DNA of 18,159 nt from UBA2093 sp049454855 (GCA_049454855.1 JBMUAQ010000036.1:1-18159), one strand, 5' to 3'; shown: positions 1 through 7,474, counted from the stretch's first letter. The notes: generated by a model from the sequence alone, not told the origin. Numbers and translations are program-made.

Positions 1-1331
1 CCCTCGAGGACGAGGTCGTCCTCGAGGGGAGTCTCGTCCCGTGCAAGCACACGCGTGCCCACGGCGATCAGCCGCGCCCCGTCGGAGGAGTGTTCCCTCA
101 CCGCCTCCATCACCCCCGGCTCCGCCTCCACCCGCGGCAGCAGCCCTGTTCCCGCGCGGGCTGCGCGGCACCGGGCCCACAGTTCGTCGAACGATCCCTT
201 GGTGACAAGCACGAACGAACCCGCGTCCTCCACCACCACCGACTGCAGACGACGCTCGAAGTCGAACGGGACCTCCGCCACCAGACGGGGCAGTGCCGTG
301 TCCCCGCCGAGGCTCGCCACGATCTCGTCATCCAGCGGGTTGGGGTAACCGGTGTGGAGCGCGGCATTGACCACCGCGAGCCGGGCGACCTCCACCGAGT
401 CGTGGCCGTCCACGTCCACTGCCGCCTCGGCCGTGACGATGCCCGACGTGACGGTGCCCGTCTTGTCGGTGCAGAGGATGTCCATGGCACCGATGTCCTC
501 GATCGAGTCGAGCCGCTTCACCACCACACCGCCGGCCGCCATCGCCGCAGCGCCCCGGGAGAGGCTGAAGGTGATGATTGCCGGGAGCATCTGGGGGGTG
601 AGGCCCACGGCCAGCGCGAGAGAGAACAGGACCGACTCGACCAACGGCCTGTGCGCGAGGACGTTGAGCACGAGGACGGCCCCGACGAGCACGGAGATGG
701 TGCGGGCGAGCAGCCGGCCGTACGACGTGACGCCCCGCTCGAAGGATGTCGGGACGTGGCGTCGCGAGACATGCCCCACGAGCTCGCCGAACCTCGTCGC
801 CGGGCCCGTTGCGGTGACGACGGCGGTTCCCGAGCCGCTCTCCACGTGGGTGCCCATGAACAGCCGGCCCGCGTCGTCCCCGGCCGATCTCTTGTCGACG
901 GCGTGATGCTCGCCGGTCAGGATGGACTCGTTCACGGACATCCCGCGGGACTCCTGCACCGTGCAGTCGGCCGGCACCACGTCACCGGTCTTCAGCACCA
1001 CGACGTCACCCTCGGCAACCTCCTCCACCGTGAGTCGCAGCGGCACACCGTCGCGCAGCACATCGCAGTGCGTCTGCACCGAGTCGAGCAGTGCGTCCAC
1101 GGCGTGGACCGCCCCCCTCTCCTGCACGAACCCGAGGACACCGCTCGCAACGATGATCACGAGCACAATCGCGGAGTCGGTGAACTCCCCGAGCAGCAAC
1201 GACAGGACGGAGGAGAACGCGAGAAGGAGGATGATGGGGCTGCGGAACTGACGGCCGAGCAGGTGCGCTGCCGTGTGCCGGGGTGCGCGCAGTGCCCCGC
1301 GCGGGTGCCGGTGGGGTGGCGCGTGCGTCAC
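1..1331 (-). CDS. mgtA: Mg2+-importing P-type ATPase, P3B (MgtA/MgtB type), C-terminus outside window
   Basis: Membrane pump that imports Mg2+ using ATP. About 443 residues are visible; the gene runs off the left edge, so the rest of the nucleotide-binding part and the C-terminal membrane segments are missing. Counting from the GTG start, two membrane helices lie near residues 40-70, an actuator domain carries LTGE, and a further pair of helices leads to LTPQMLP (about 244) and the phosphorylation motif DKTGT (Asp about 289), inside GAMDILCTDKTGT. The LTPxMLP plus GAMDILCTDKTGT combination is diagnostic of the MgtA/B group rather than Ca2+ or heavy-metal pumps. I chose GTG at 1331 because TACCCT lies 6 nt upstream, a leaderless-type arrangement; ATG at 1376 is the alternative and has no ribosome-binding site. 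The usual N-terminal cation-ATPase_N segment is absent with either start. Divergent from the HHE gene. Confidence 0.93.
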   Translation of the reverse strand, partial: MTHAPPHRHPRGALRAPRHTAAHLLGRQFRSPIILLLAFSSVLSLLLGEFTDSAIVLVIIVASGVLGFVQERGAVHAVDALLDSVQTHCDVLRDGVPLRLTVEEVAEGDVVVLKTGDVVPADCTVQESRGMSVNESILTGEHHAVDKRSAGDDAGRLFMGTHVESGSGTAVVTATGPATRFGELVGHVSRRHVPTSFERGVTSYGRLLARTISVLVGAVLVLNVLAHRPLVESVLFSLALAVGLTPQMLPAIITFSLSRGAAAMAAGGVVVKRLDSIEDIGAMDILCTDKTGTVTSGIVTAEAAVDVDGHDSVEVARLAVVNAALHTGYPNPLDDEIVASLGGDTALPRLVAEVPFDFERRLQSVVVEDAGSFVLVTKGSFDELWARCRAARAGTGLLPRVEAEPGVMEAVREHSSDGARLIAVGTRVLARDETPLEDDLVLE

Positions 1332-1337
1332 GCGGCG

Positions 1338-1343
1338 AGGGTA
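1338..1343 (-). promoter_or_regulatory. Predicted -10 box of a leaderless mgtA transcript
   Basis: TACCCT on the minus strand, followed by 6 nt and then GTG at 1331. This spacing puts the transcription start on the start codon, as in actinobacterial leaderless mRNAs. No convincing -35 box is visible. It supports the downstream GTG over ATG 1376. Confidence 0.45.
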
Positions 1344-1405
1344 CGGGTCCGGTCGTCGCGCGCACGGTGCGGGCATCGGCTTCGGGATGCAGGTACGCGA
1401 GTGCC

Positions 1406-1435
1406 TTCACGGTGCGGGATGCCGCTCCGTAGGTT
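1406..1435 (+). promoter_or_regulatory. Predicted promoter of the HHE gene
   Basis: TAGGTT at 1430-1435 as the -10 box, with TTCACG at 1406-1411 as a possible -35 box (18-nt spacer). The start of transcription would be near 1442, giving a leader of about 15 nt that contains the strong Shine-Dalgarno sequence. Confidence 0.45.
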
Positions 1436-1456
1436 CCCCGGGGAGAAGGAGGCACC

Positions 1457-1945
1457 GTGACAGCACTCACCCAGCATCTGCACCATGAACACCGCAACCT
1501 CGAGCCGCATCTCGAGTCCATCCTCGCGGCGGCCCATGCCGTGGGGAGCGCGCCGCACCCCGTGCTGCGCGACATGACCGACGCGGTGCTGCAGTTCGTG
1601 CTGCGCGAGCTGGACGGCCATGCGCGCAGCGAGGACGAGGTGCTCTACGACGCGGTCGAGCGCGCGACGAGCACAGGGGTGTCCATCGACACCCTGCGTC
1701 GCGAGCACGTGGAGATCAACAGGCTGTCGGCGGAACTGAGTGACCTCCACGGGTCACTCGTGGTGTCACGGGAGCCGTCGGAGGAGACCACGCGGGCACT
1801 GCGGCGCGTCCTCTACGGTCTGCACGCCGTGATCTCGCTCCACTTCGCGAAGGAGAACGAGATCCTCGTGCCGTGGCTGGAGGCGGCGTTGACCGCACAG
1901 GAGCAGGACGCACTGCTCGGGCGGCTCAGGTCGCTGGCTGCGTGA
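1457..1945 (+). CDS. Hemerythrin-like HHE-domain protein
   Basis: A 162-residue soluble four-helix-bundle protein. It carries the spaced His/Glu ligands of the HHE family: H10/H12 in HHEH, H55 with E59/E61 in GHARSEDE, H84 in REHVEI, and H129 with E133/E135 in LHFAKENE. Family members bind a di-iron centre and are linked to oxygen, NO or redox sensing or iron handling; the role here is unknown. The GTG start at 1457 is fixed by AAGGAGG at 1446-1452, 4 nt upstream. It lies alone, divergent from the Mg2+ ATPase, and its last 20 bases overlap the tail of the convergent acyltransferase gene. Confidence 0.9.
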   Translation: MTALTQHLHHEHRNLEPHLESILAAAHAVGSAPHPVLRDMTDAVLQFVLRELDGHARSEDEVLYDAVERATSTGVSIDTLRREHVEINRLSAELSDLHGSLVVSREPSEETTRALRRVLYGLHAVISLHFAKENEILVPWLEAALTAQEQDALLGRLRSLAA

Positions 1946-3416
1946 GAGGGACGCCGTAGGCCCGGCACAGTGAGTCGATCTCGTCGAAGTGCATGTCGAG
2001 CAGGTCCCACAGGTCGGGCACCAGCTCGCGGCAGGCGATGAGACCGAAGTCCAGCCGGTCGAGATAGCTGTGCACGGTGATGTTCAGCCCCATGCCGTCG
2101 GTGACGATGGACAGCGGCACGTAGTTCTCCAGCTGTGCCCCACCGAACCACAGCGGCGAGCGGGGGCCGGGCACGTTGGAGATCACCACGTTGGTGGGCA
2201 GCACGTTCGCCCGGTCGGCCCAGCGCAGACTCGATGCAAGTCGCGTGGCGGCGGTGGCAAGCAGCGGCGACGTTGCCTGCGCTCCCTGCGCGATCGCATC
2301 AGCGGGGATCAGCTCAAACTGACGCTTGGCAACCTCCATGGCCTCGTGACAGCGACGGACGCGCTCGACCGGATCGGCACAGTCGGTCGGCAGGTCGGCG
2401 ACGATGCCCGACACCATGTTCGTCCAGGGCACCTCCTCCTCCCCGGTGCGGAACGAGACAGGCACCATCGCGCGCAGCGGACGGTCGGGCAGGGCGCCGT
2501 GGCGCAGCAGGTAGGAACGCAGCGCCCCTGCACAGATGGCCATCACGATGTCGTTCACCGTTCCGCCGGAGGCCGTCTTCAGTGCCTTCAGCGTGTCGAG
2601 CGGTGCCGACCGCATCGCGAACCGCCGGTGCGCGGTGATGGTGCGGTTCCACGGCGTGGGCGGCGCCGGCGTGAGCGGCAGTCTCACCCGTTCTGCAGCG
2701 GTCGGGCGCTGTGCGTCGGGCCGGCGCGTGACGGCACGGACAGTACGGCGAACCGTGCGTGTCACCTGGCTCGCGGGTGCGATGCCGAGGGAGTCCATCA
2801 GACCCTGCATCACGCGCAGCTGCAGGCGCACCGAACGCACGGGGTTGACAGCCAGTTTCGTGACCGCCGTGCGCAGCATCTCCATCTCGCCGGGTGCGGA
2901 CTCCTCGGGTATCGGCACGGGCAGGTAGTCGTCGCGCGGCTCGGGGGACGAATCAGTGAGCATGTTGAGCAGCACCACTCCCGCGCCGCCGTCGATCGAT
3001 GAGTGGTGGAACTTGGTCATCAGCGCCCAGCGGCCGTCCTCGAGACCCTCGATGACGTACACCTCCCACAGGGGGCGCGTGCGGTCGAGCGCTCGGCCGA
3101 AGATGCGTGCCACCTGCTCGGTGAGCTGCATCTCGTTGCCGGGCGGCGCGAGACCGAGGTGACGCACGTGGTACTCGAGGTCGAAGTTCTCGTCCGCCAC
3201 CCAGTACGGGTGGTCGAGCCCGAACGGCACACGGTGGAGCTTCTGGTGAAGCGGGCCGACGTGGCCGGCCAACGCGGCGAACCGTCCGTACACCGTCTCG
3301 TAGGGATCGAAATCGGGCGTCGGGCGGCTGTAGAGACCGAGACCCGACACGTGGCCGAATGTGGTCTTCGACTCCATGTGGAGGAAGGTGGCGTCCAGGC
3401 CAGACAGCTGTCTCAC
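1926..3416 (-). CDS. WS/DGAT-type O-acyltransferase (wax ester synthase/diacylglycerol acyltransferase)
   Basis: A 496-residue enzyme of the bacterial wax ester synthase/DGAT family, which transfers acyl groups from acyl-CoA to long-chain alcohols or diacylglycerol for storage lipid. The catalytic HHxxxDG motif is HHSSIDG at residues 137-143, preceded by the conserved RPLWEVYVIEGL. The C-terminal WS_DGAT_C part includes NVVISNVPGPRSPLWFGG and ends in the usual YLDRLDFGL region. The length is normal for the family. The start is GTG at 3416: TAGGTT lies 6 nt upstream with no Shine-Dalgarno sequence, so translation is probably leaderless. Whether the acceptor is an alcohol or diacylglycerol cannot be read from the sequence. 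Its 3' end overlaps the HHE gene tail to tail by 20 nt. Confidence 0.94.
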   Translation of the reverse strand: MRQLSGLDATFLHMESKTTFGHVSGLGLYSRPTPDFDPYETVYGRFAALAGHVGPLHQKLHRVPFGLDHPYWVADENFDLEYHVRHLGLAPPGNEMQLTEQVARIFGRALDRTRPLWEVYVIEGLEDGRWALMTKFHHSSIDGGAGVVLLNMLTDSSPEPRDDYLPVPIPEESAPGEMEMLRTAVTKLAVNPVRSVRLQLRVMQGLMDSLGIAPASQVTRTVRRTVRAVTRRPDAQRPTAAERVRLPLTPAPPTPWNRTITAHRRFAMRSAPLDTLKALKTASGGTVNDIVMAICAGALRSYLLRHGALPDRPLRAMVPVSFRTGEEEVPWTNMVSGIVADLPTDCADPVERVRRCHEAMEVAKRQFELIPADAIAQGAQATSPLLATAATRLASSLRWADRANVLPTNVVISNVPGPRSPLWFGGAQLENYVPLSIVTDGMGLNITVHSYLDRLDFGLIACRELVPDLWDLLDMHFDEIDSLCRAYGVPLTQPAT

Positions 3417-3422
3417 GGGCGC

Positions 3423-3428
3423 AACCTA
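3423..3428 (-). promoter_or_regulatory. Predicted -10 box of leaderless acyltransferase transcript
   Basis: TAGGTT on the minus strand, then GCGCCC, then the GTG start at 3416. The hexamer is the same as the one upstream of the HHE gene. No clear -35 box is present. Confidence 0.5.
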
Positions 3429-3456
3429 CTCCCGTTGCGTGACCACCCCGGACGGA

Positions 3457-4644
3457 TCAGCCATCCTGCGCGAGCGGGTCGTGCCCGTACAGCCAGTCCA
3501 TTGACGGCCCGGCGTCCGCGCCGGCGAACACCGAATCGCGGGCCTCCTGCTCGGGGCCGTCGGGCAGGTGGAACACGATGCGGTTCTCCCATGACTGTCG
3601 CTGCACACGGGCCGTGCGTTCCCTCCGGATGCCCTCGTAGCGCTGCAGGGCGGCATGCGCCGTCGGACCGGCCGTGTCGACCCCCGACAGGCAGCCGGCA
3701 AGAACTGCAGCGTCCTCGATCGACTGGCAGGCACCCTGGGCCATGAAGGGCAGCATCGGGTGGCAGGCATCCCCGAGAAGAGTCACCCCACCCCTGCCCC
3801 ACGACGGCATCGGCTCGCGGTCGTGGAGGGCCCACCGGAACACCCCGCTGTCGGCGTGCGCGAGGATGCCGCACACGGTGTCGGACCAACCGACGAATCG
3901 CGAGCGCATCTCGTCGGGGTCTGCCGGTTCGTTCCACGACTCGACGTCCCATGAATCCTCGGCCGTGATGGCCACCACGTTCAGGTGCGACTGCCCGCGG
4001 CCGACGAAGTAGGTGACGATGTGCCCGCCGGGCCCCAGACGGTTCGTGGTTTCCACCGGCAGGTGTGCCACCTTCTCGCGGGGAATCAGCATCCGGTAGG
4101 CCACCGACCCGCTGAAGCGGGCGGTGTCCCGCCCCCACACTGCCGCACGCACGCGCGAGTGGATGCCGTCGGCGCCCACAACGATGTCGGCGGCAATCTC
4201 GTCGCCGTCGGCGAGTCCGACCACGGCAGTGCCATCGGCACGGGTGCCGGCCGACATCACCTTCGTACCGGTCTGCACCGTGATTCGCGGTTCGTCCGCG
4301 ACGGCACCGGTCAGGACCGACATCAGGTCGGGTCGCGACACGTTCGCGAAGTGGAATCCGAACCGTTCGCGGAAACCCTCTCCGAGCGGGCTGACCCGCA
4401 GTTCGCGGTCGTCCGCCCAGCGCCGCAGCACGATTCTCTCCGGGTGCGTGGCGACGGCCGCGAACGCGTCCTCGAGGCCGAGGTGCGCGAGCACGCGCCG
4501 GGCATTGGGACTCATCTGGATCCCGGCGCCCACCTCGCCGGGTGCGGGCGACTGCTCGAACACGGTGACCTCGTGGCCCGAGCGGGAGAGCATCAGTGCG
4601 GCTGCAAGGCCGCCGATACCTGCTCCTGCAACGACGACCCTCAT
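3457..4644 (-). CDS. FAD-dependent monooxygenase (salicylate hydroxylase-like, group A)
   Basis: A 395-residue flavoprotein of the NAD(P)H-dependent aromatic hydroxylase family (PF01494 type). The three fingerprints are present in order: GAGIGG at 7-12 with E30 closing the Rossmann fold, the DG motif VVGADGIHS at 155-163, and the GD motif LLGDACHPMLPFMAQGA at about 289-305, followed by SIEDAAVLA. The closing WLYGHDPLA resembles the end of salicylate and 6-hydroxynicotinate hydroxylases. The ring substrate cannot be assigned. ATG at 4644 is the first codon of the fold. Only 40 nt separate it from the acyltransferase gene downstream on the same strand, but that gene seems to have its own promoter. 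It is divergent from a LuxR-type regulator, a possible controller. Confidence 0.92.
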   Translation of the reverse strand: MRVVVAGAGIGGLAAALMLSRSGHEVTVFEQSPAPGEVGAGIQMSPNARRVLAHLGLEDAFAAVATHPERIVLRRWADDRELRVSPLGEGFRERFGFHFANVSRPDLMSVLTGAVADEPRITVQTGTKVMSAGTRADGTAVVGLADGDEIAADIVVGADGIHSRVRAAVWGRDTARFSGSVAYRMLIPREKVAHLPVETTNRLGPGGHIVTYFVGRGQSHLNVVAITAEDSWDVESWNEPADPDEMRSRFVGWSDTVCGILAHADSGVFRWALHDREPMPSWGRGGVTLLGDACHPMLPFMAQGACQSIEDAAVLAGCLSGVDTAGPTAHAALQRYEGIRRERTARVQRQSWENRIVFHLPDGPEQEARDSVFAGADAGPSMDWLYGHDPLAQDG

Positions 4645-4658
4645 GACCTACCGTGACG

Positions 4659-4664
4659 ATCGTA
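4659..4664 (-). promoter_or_regulatory. Possible -10 box of the monooxygenase gene
   Basis: TACGAT on the minus strand, 14 nt before ATG 4644, which would give a leader of about 8 nt with only a weak GGTAGG before the start. No good -35 box. Confidence 0.3.
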
Positions 4665-4740
4665 ACCCGACTGCCACGGCACCGGCGCATGAACCCGACA
4701 GATGTTGTTCGTCACTGGTGCACCATGGGTGTGCAGGGTC

Positions 4741-4746
4741 TAGTGT
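4741..4746 (+). promoter_or_regulatory. Predicted -10 box of the LuxR-type regulator gene
   Basis: TAGTGT, with transcription expected to start near 4753-4754. That gives a 28-nt leader before the chosen TTG start at 4782, and also places an out-of-frame ATG (4754) exactly at the mRNA 5' end. Confidence 0.4.
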
Positions 4747-4753
4747 CGCTCAC

Positions 4754-4792
4754 ATGTGGGCCGACGCGGACAGGTGCGAAGTTGGTCGGTGA
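4754..4792 (+). other. Possible leaderless 12-codon upstream ORF
   Basis: ATG at 4754 lies 7 nt after TAGTGT and opens a frame encoding MWADADRCEVGR, which stops with TGA at 4790-4792, ten bases past the first base of the regulator's TTG start. Position and overlap would allow translational coupling. A frame this short can easily arise by chance. Confidence 0.2.
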
Positions 4793-5435
4793 ACCCACCA
4801 TCAACCTGTTCGTCGCCCGTTCCGACAATGACGGTCTGGAGCCGATGATCGGCACGCTCGCCACGCTCGACGGCATCCGGCTTCTCGGCACGGGGACGTC
4901 GGGCGCACAGATCGCAGCGACACTGCGAACCGACGAACCTGACGCAATCGTCTTCCCCGTCGACCGCGCCGACCTCGCCCGGACAATCCGTGTGTCGGCT
5001 CGCGTGCCCGTGGAGTCGGCCCCGTTCTTCGTGGCCGCGTCCGAGCACATCACCCGGCCGCTCATCGTGAAGGCCGCCCTCTCGGGTTTCCACGGTCTCG
5101 TCGAGACGGGTGCCGCCCCGGCGACGCTCGGAGCCCACATCGGCGCGATCGTCACGGGACGGGTGCGACTTGCAGACGAGCCGATCCTCCGTGGTCTCGG
5201 CCTGCCGCCGGGTCTTCTCGCGCGCGGACTCGCGGTGGAGCCGGGCGACGACTCCGACATCGCCGACCTGGTGGGCGCCGGCCTGCCCGATGCCGACATC
5301 GCGGTGACGGTGGGCGCCCCGCTGCAGACCGTGCGCAACCGGATCGAGCACATCCTCCACGTGAACGGACTCACCCGCCGCACCCAGCTCGCGGTGGTCC
5401 GTGCCTCCCTCGTGAGAGTGCCGGATTTCTCCTGA
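4782..5435 (+). CDS. LuxR-type transcriptional regulator with degenerate receiver domain
   Basis: From TTG 4782 the protein has 217 residues. The C-terminus (about 156-206) is a LuxR/GerE helix-turn-helix: GLPDADIAVTVGAPLQTVRNRIEHIL, followed by RTQLAVV, matches the usual GLSNKEIA...TVKNHV...RTQAAVL pattern. Residues 6-125 follow a response-regulator receiver in layout (INLFVARSD, then DGIRLLG, then DAIVFP) but the phosphoacceptor Asp is replaced by Pro (P59) and the acidic pair is weakened, so phosphorylation is unlikely. The start is uncertain: TTG 4782 has AGGTG 5 nt upstream and places strand 1 where expected; ATG 4725 and GTG 4653 are in-frame alternatives, but 4725 would put the predicted -10 box inside the gene. 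Target genes unknown; the divergent monooxygenase is the obvious candidate. Confidence 0.8.
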   Translation: MVGEPTINLFVARSDNDGLEPMIGTLATLDGIRLLGTGTSGAQIAATLRTDEPDAIVFPVDRADLARTIRVSARVPVESAPFFVAASEHITRPLIVKAALSGFHGLVETGAAPATLGAHIGAIVTGRVRLADEPILRGLGLPPGLLARGLAVEPGDDSDIADLVGAGLPDADIAVTVGAPLQTVRNRIEHILHVNGLTRRTQLAVVRASLVRVPDFS

Positions 5436-5462
5436 GCCGACGCTCACGGGTGTGTCCGAACA

Positions 5463-5738
5463 ATGAGCGAACCGGCCTTCAGACTCCTCCCGGAGGGAAC
5501 CAGCGTCGGCGACTTCGTCGACGACCCGCTGTTCACGGAAGTGACGGAGAACGGCGAGGTCTACACGCTCTTCAGGGTGGTGCGCGTGACCCACGAGGTA
5601 TCGGGTCACCAGGAGGGATGGACCCACCTCGCCAACGTCGCGCAGGAGCGAGTCCCCGCCATCGGAACGGCACTGCTTCGCATCGTGTCCCGCTCGATCG
5701 AGGAATCGCGCGTGACCATCAGCCGGTCGGTGGACTGA
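5463..5738 (+). CDS. Small protein of unknown function (91 aa)
   Basis: I do not recognise this family. The frame has strong G/C third-position bias and starts at ATG 5463, 27 nt after the regulator's stop codon on the same strand, so the two are probably co-transcribed. The product is soluble, with no signal peptide or membrane segment, and looks like a small mixed alpha/beta protein: a central EVYTLFRVVRVTHEV stretch is strand-like and the C-terminus is helix followed by strand. No clear Shine-Dalgarno sequence precedes it, which fits translation in the wake of the upstream gene. It ends 21 nt from the 3' end of the convergent tRNA. Confidence 0.6.
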   Translation: MSEPAFRLLPEGTSVGDFVDDPLFTEVTENGEVYTLFRVVRVTHEVSGHQEGWTHLANVAQERVPAIGTALLRIVSRSIEESRVTISRSVD

Positions 5739-5759
5739 CGACCCCGAACAGGGAACAAC

Positions 5760-5835
5760 TGGAGCGGACGACGGGATTCGAACCCGCGACCCTCACCTTG
5801 GCAAGGTGATGCTCTACCAACTGAGCCACGTCCGC
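5760..5835 (-). tRNA. tRNA-Gly (anticodon GCC), CCA encoded
   Basis: Read on the minus strand it folds as a full cloverleaf: acceptor GCGGACG/CGTCCGC, D-arm with GGCTCAGTTGGTAGAGC, anticodon stem TCACC/GGTGA with loop TTGCCAA (anticodon GCC), and T-arm GCGGGTTCGAATCCCGT. The discriminator base is T, as usual for bacterial tRNA-Gly, and the 3' CCA is encoded in the DNA (5762-5760). It serves GGC and GGT, major glycine codons in this G+C-rich genome. Confidence 0.97.
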
Positions 5836-5846
5836 GTGAGCCTTTG

Positions 5847-5874
5847 ATTCTAGCGAGGGTCACCCCGACCGCAA
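5847..5874 (-). promoter_or_regulatory. Promoter of tRNA-Gly
   Basis: TTGCGG (5874-5869), a 16-nt spacer, then TAGAAT (5852-5847) on the minus strand, 11 nt before the mature tRNA 5' end. This is the best -35/-10 pair in the window and suggests that the tRNA is transcribed independently of the transporter gene 44 nt upstream. Confidence 0.65.
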
Positions 5875-5879
5875 CGGGG

Positions 5880-6812
5880 TCACATTTCCTCCCGCTGGAC
5901 GGCTGCCTCGGCCGGTGTGGGCTGTTGCCGCACGAGAAAAACGAGCGAAACGATGACAATCGCTGCCCCCACCATCTGAACCGCGGTGAGTGCCTCGTCG
6001 AAAACCATCCAGGCGAGAGAGGTCGACAGCACGGGGCTGAGCAGCCCCAGCACGGAGGCCAGGGCGACACCCACGTGGCTCTGGGACCATGTCATGAGTC
6101 CGTGCCCGACAATGCCCGGGCCCACCGCCATGCCGAGGGCGAGCAACCAGTCACGGCCTGTCATCTGCCCGAGGTCGCTAGAGGCAATCAGCCCGAACGG
6201 GATCACCACGACGGATGCCCAGATGAAGATCGCCGCGAGGAAAGACCAGCTGTCGACACCTTCCATGCGCTGCCGCTTGGCGATGAGGAAGTAGCCGGTC
6301 CAGATCACCACGTTGGCCGCCGCCATGACGTCCCCGCTGACGTGGGCACCGCTCGTGGACGCCGCCGCGAGCACGACGGTCAGCACTCCCCCCAGTGAGG
6401 CCGCGCCGTACATCAGTTGCCGCACCGTGAGGCGCTCGCCGAACAGCCGACCGGCAACAAGCAGAACGAGCACCGGCTGGAGGTTGCTCATCAGCGTGGC
6501 GTTCGCGATGGACGTCATCTTGATGGAGGCGAAACCCGTGATGAACGACAACGAGAACAGGATGCCCGGCAGCGCAGTGGACCTCATCAGCCGGCGGCTG
6601 AGCCCGTCACCGAGCAGGTAGGCCATGCCCACCATCAACGGCACACCCACCACCATGCGGGCAAACACGATCGACGGGGTGCCCACCGACATCGACTTGT
6701 TCAGAATGGGACCGATGCCCCACGCACAGACCGCGGTCACCGCGGCGATCACGTGGATGTCGTCGCGCCGGCCGAGACGGGTGCGGGCCACCTGGCCTGC
6801 AGGGGCGCTCAC
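5880..6812 (-). CDS. EamA/DMT-family transporter
   Basis: A 310-residue integral membrane protein of the drug/metabolite transporter superfamily. It shows the two-fold EamA repeat: about ten hydrophobic segments, with the first repeat ending near QPVLVLLVAGRLFGERLT and the second near LSPVLSTSLAWMVFDEALT. The xFGERLT and xFDEALT signatures at the end of each half are typical. The substrate cannot be predicted, as family members export amino acids, metabolites or drugs. Translation starts at GTG 6812, whose bases overlap the stop of the upstream 72-residue gene (GTGA, 4 nt), so translation is probably coupled. Third gene of an operon starting at 7468. Confidence 0.9.
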   Translation of the reverse strand: MSAPAGQVARTRLGRRDDIHVIAAVTAVCAWGIGPILNKSMSVGTPSIVFARMVVGVPLMVGMAYLLGDGLSRRLMRSTALPGILFSLSFITGFASIKMTSIANATLMSNLQPVLVLLVAGRLFGERLTVRQLMYGAASLGGVLTVVLAAASTSGAHVSGDVMAAANVVIWTGYFLIAKRQRMEGVDSWSFLAAIFIWASVVVIPFGLIASSDLGQMTGRDWLLALGMAVGPGIVGHGLMTWSQSHVGVALASVLGLLSPVLSTSLAWMVFDEALTAVQMVGAAIVIVSLVFLVRQQPTPAEAAVQREEM

Positions 6813-7027
6813 TTCTTCGGGTTCAGATCGATGCGCAGGGTGAGCACACCGTCGTCGAGGGTGGCGACGGCATCACCGATGATGGCGAAGTCGCGGAAGT
6901 CGGACTCCGCCTGCGCGATGAACAGCTGCCGCTCCTCCCCCGCCACCGGCGGCAGGGGACGCCTGCGCACCGCCGCCGCGCGGTCGCGGAAACGGGCGAT
7001 CATCTCGTCGGGGTCGAACGCTGCCAT
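6809..7027 (-). CDS. Small protein of unknown function (72 aa)
   Basis: Not recognised. The start ATG 7027 is preceded by AGGAG at 7037-7033 (6-nt spacing), and the stop codon overlaps the GTG start of the EamA transporter, so the gene is real and translated with its neighbour. The product is soluble: a charged N-terminal helix (residues 5-23, Arg-rich) with a short proline stretch, then FIAQAESDFRDFAIIGDA and a C-terminal strand pair VATLDDGVLTLRIDL. No Cys and no metal motif. It sits between a one-TM protein gene (27 nt upstream) and a transporter, and could be an accessory factor for either; that is inference from position only. Confidence 0.75.
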   Translation of the reverse strand: MAAFDPDEMIARFRDRAAAVRRRPLPPVAGEERQLFIAQAESDFRDFAIIGDAVATLDDGVLTLRIDLNPKK

Positions 7028-7054
7028 GTGTCTCTCCTGTCGTGTCGTGCCCGT

Positions 7055-7468
7055 TCAGCGGGCGGGTTCGTCATTCTCTGTGGCGCGGCTCAGCAGCGGG
7101 TCGATCACCCGGGGCACGGCCGTCGCCTCGACGACGTCGACGGCGTCGACAGTGTGGTCGAACGTGTCCCTGAGGGTTCGCACCTGCTCGGCTGGTTCGT
7201 GGTCGAGCACGGGCGGCGCCACTATCTCGGCGGGATGCTCGGCACCGGTGGGCCGCACCCCGTTCAGGATGGCGGCGCGGCCGTCCTCGTCGGCCCGGGC
7301 GAAACGACGGTCGCCCATCACCTCGAGCGGGGCGAGCGCTGCGGGGTCCTCCCCGGCAGAGCGCCAGAAGCGCAGTGTCGCCATGAACAGCGCGGCACCG
7401 AGCGCCACCATGCCGAACGCAACGGCGTTCACCGTGAGATCGGCGGCGAACAGCAACGGGGAACGCAT
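7055..7468 (-). CDS. Single-pass membrane protein of unknown function (137 aa)
   Basis: Not recognised. The N-terminus carries one hydrophobic segment (about residues 10-34, including AVAFGMVALGAALFMATL) followed by a hydrophilic tail rich in Glu, Asp, Arg and Pro, suggesting an anchored protein with a soluble tail. The start is ATG 7468, with AGGAG just upstream (spacing only 2 nt, which is short). The frame stays open far upstream through the antisense side of the neighbouring gene, but nothing supports an earlier start. It heads a three-gene operon with the 72-residue protein and the EamA transporter, and is divergent, 63 nt start to start, from another small one-TM protein gene. Confidence 0.65.
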   Translation of the reverse strand: MRSPLLFAADLTVNAVAFGMVALGAALFMATLRFWRSAGEDPAALAPLEVMGDRRFARADEDGRAAILNGVRPTGAEHPAEIVAPPVLDHEPAEQVRTLRDTFDHTVDAVDVVEATAVPRVIDPLLSRATENDEPAR

Positions 7469-7474
7469 CGCTCC

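Noticed and set aside
90..1460. Open frame of about 456 codons on the plus strand
   Set aside because: Antisense to the Mg2+ ATPase, whose DKTGT and LTPxMLP motifs are certain. Translation is compositionally biased.
3413..4690. Open frame of about 425 codons on the minus strand in another frame of the monooxygenase gene
   Set aside because: Arg-rich shadow frame; the overlapping frame has all three flavin monooxygenase motifs.
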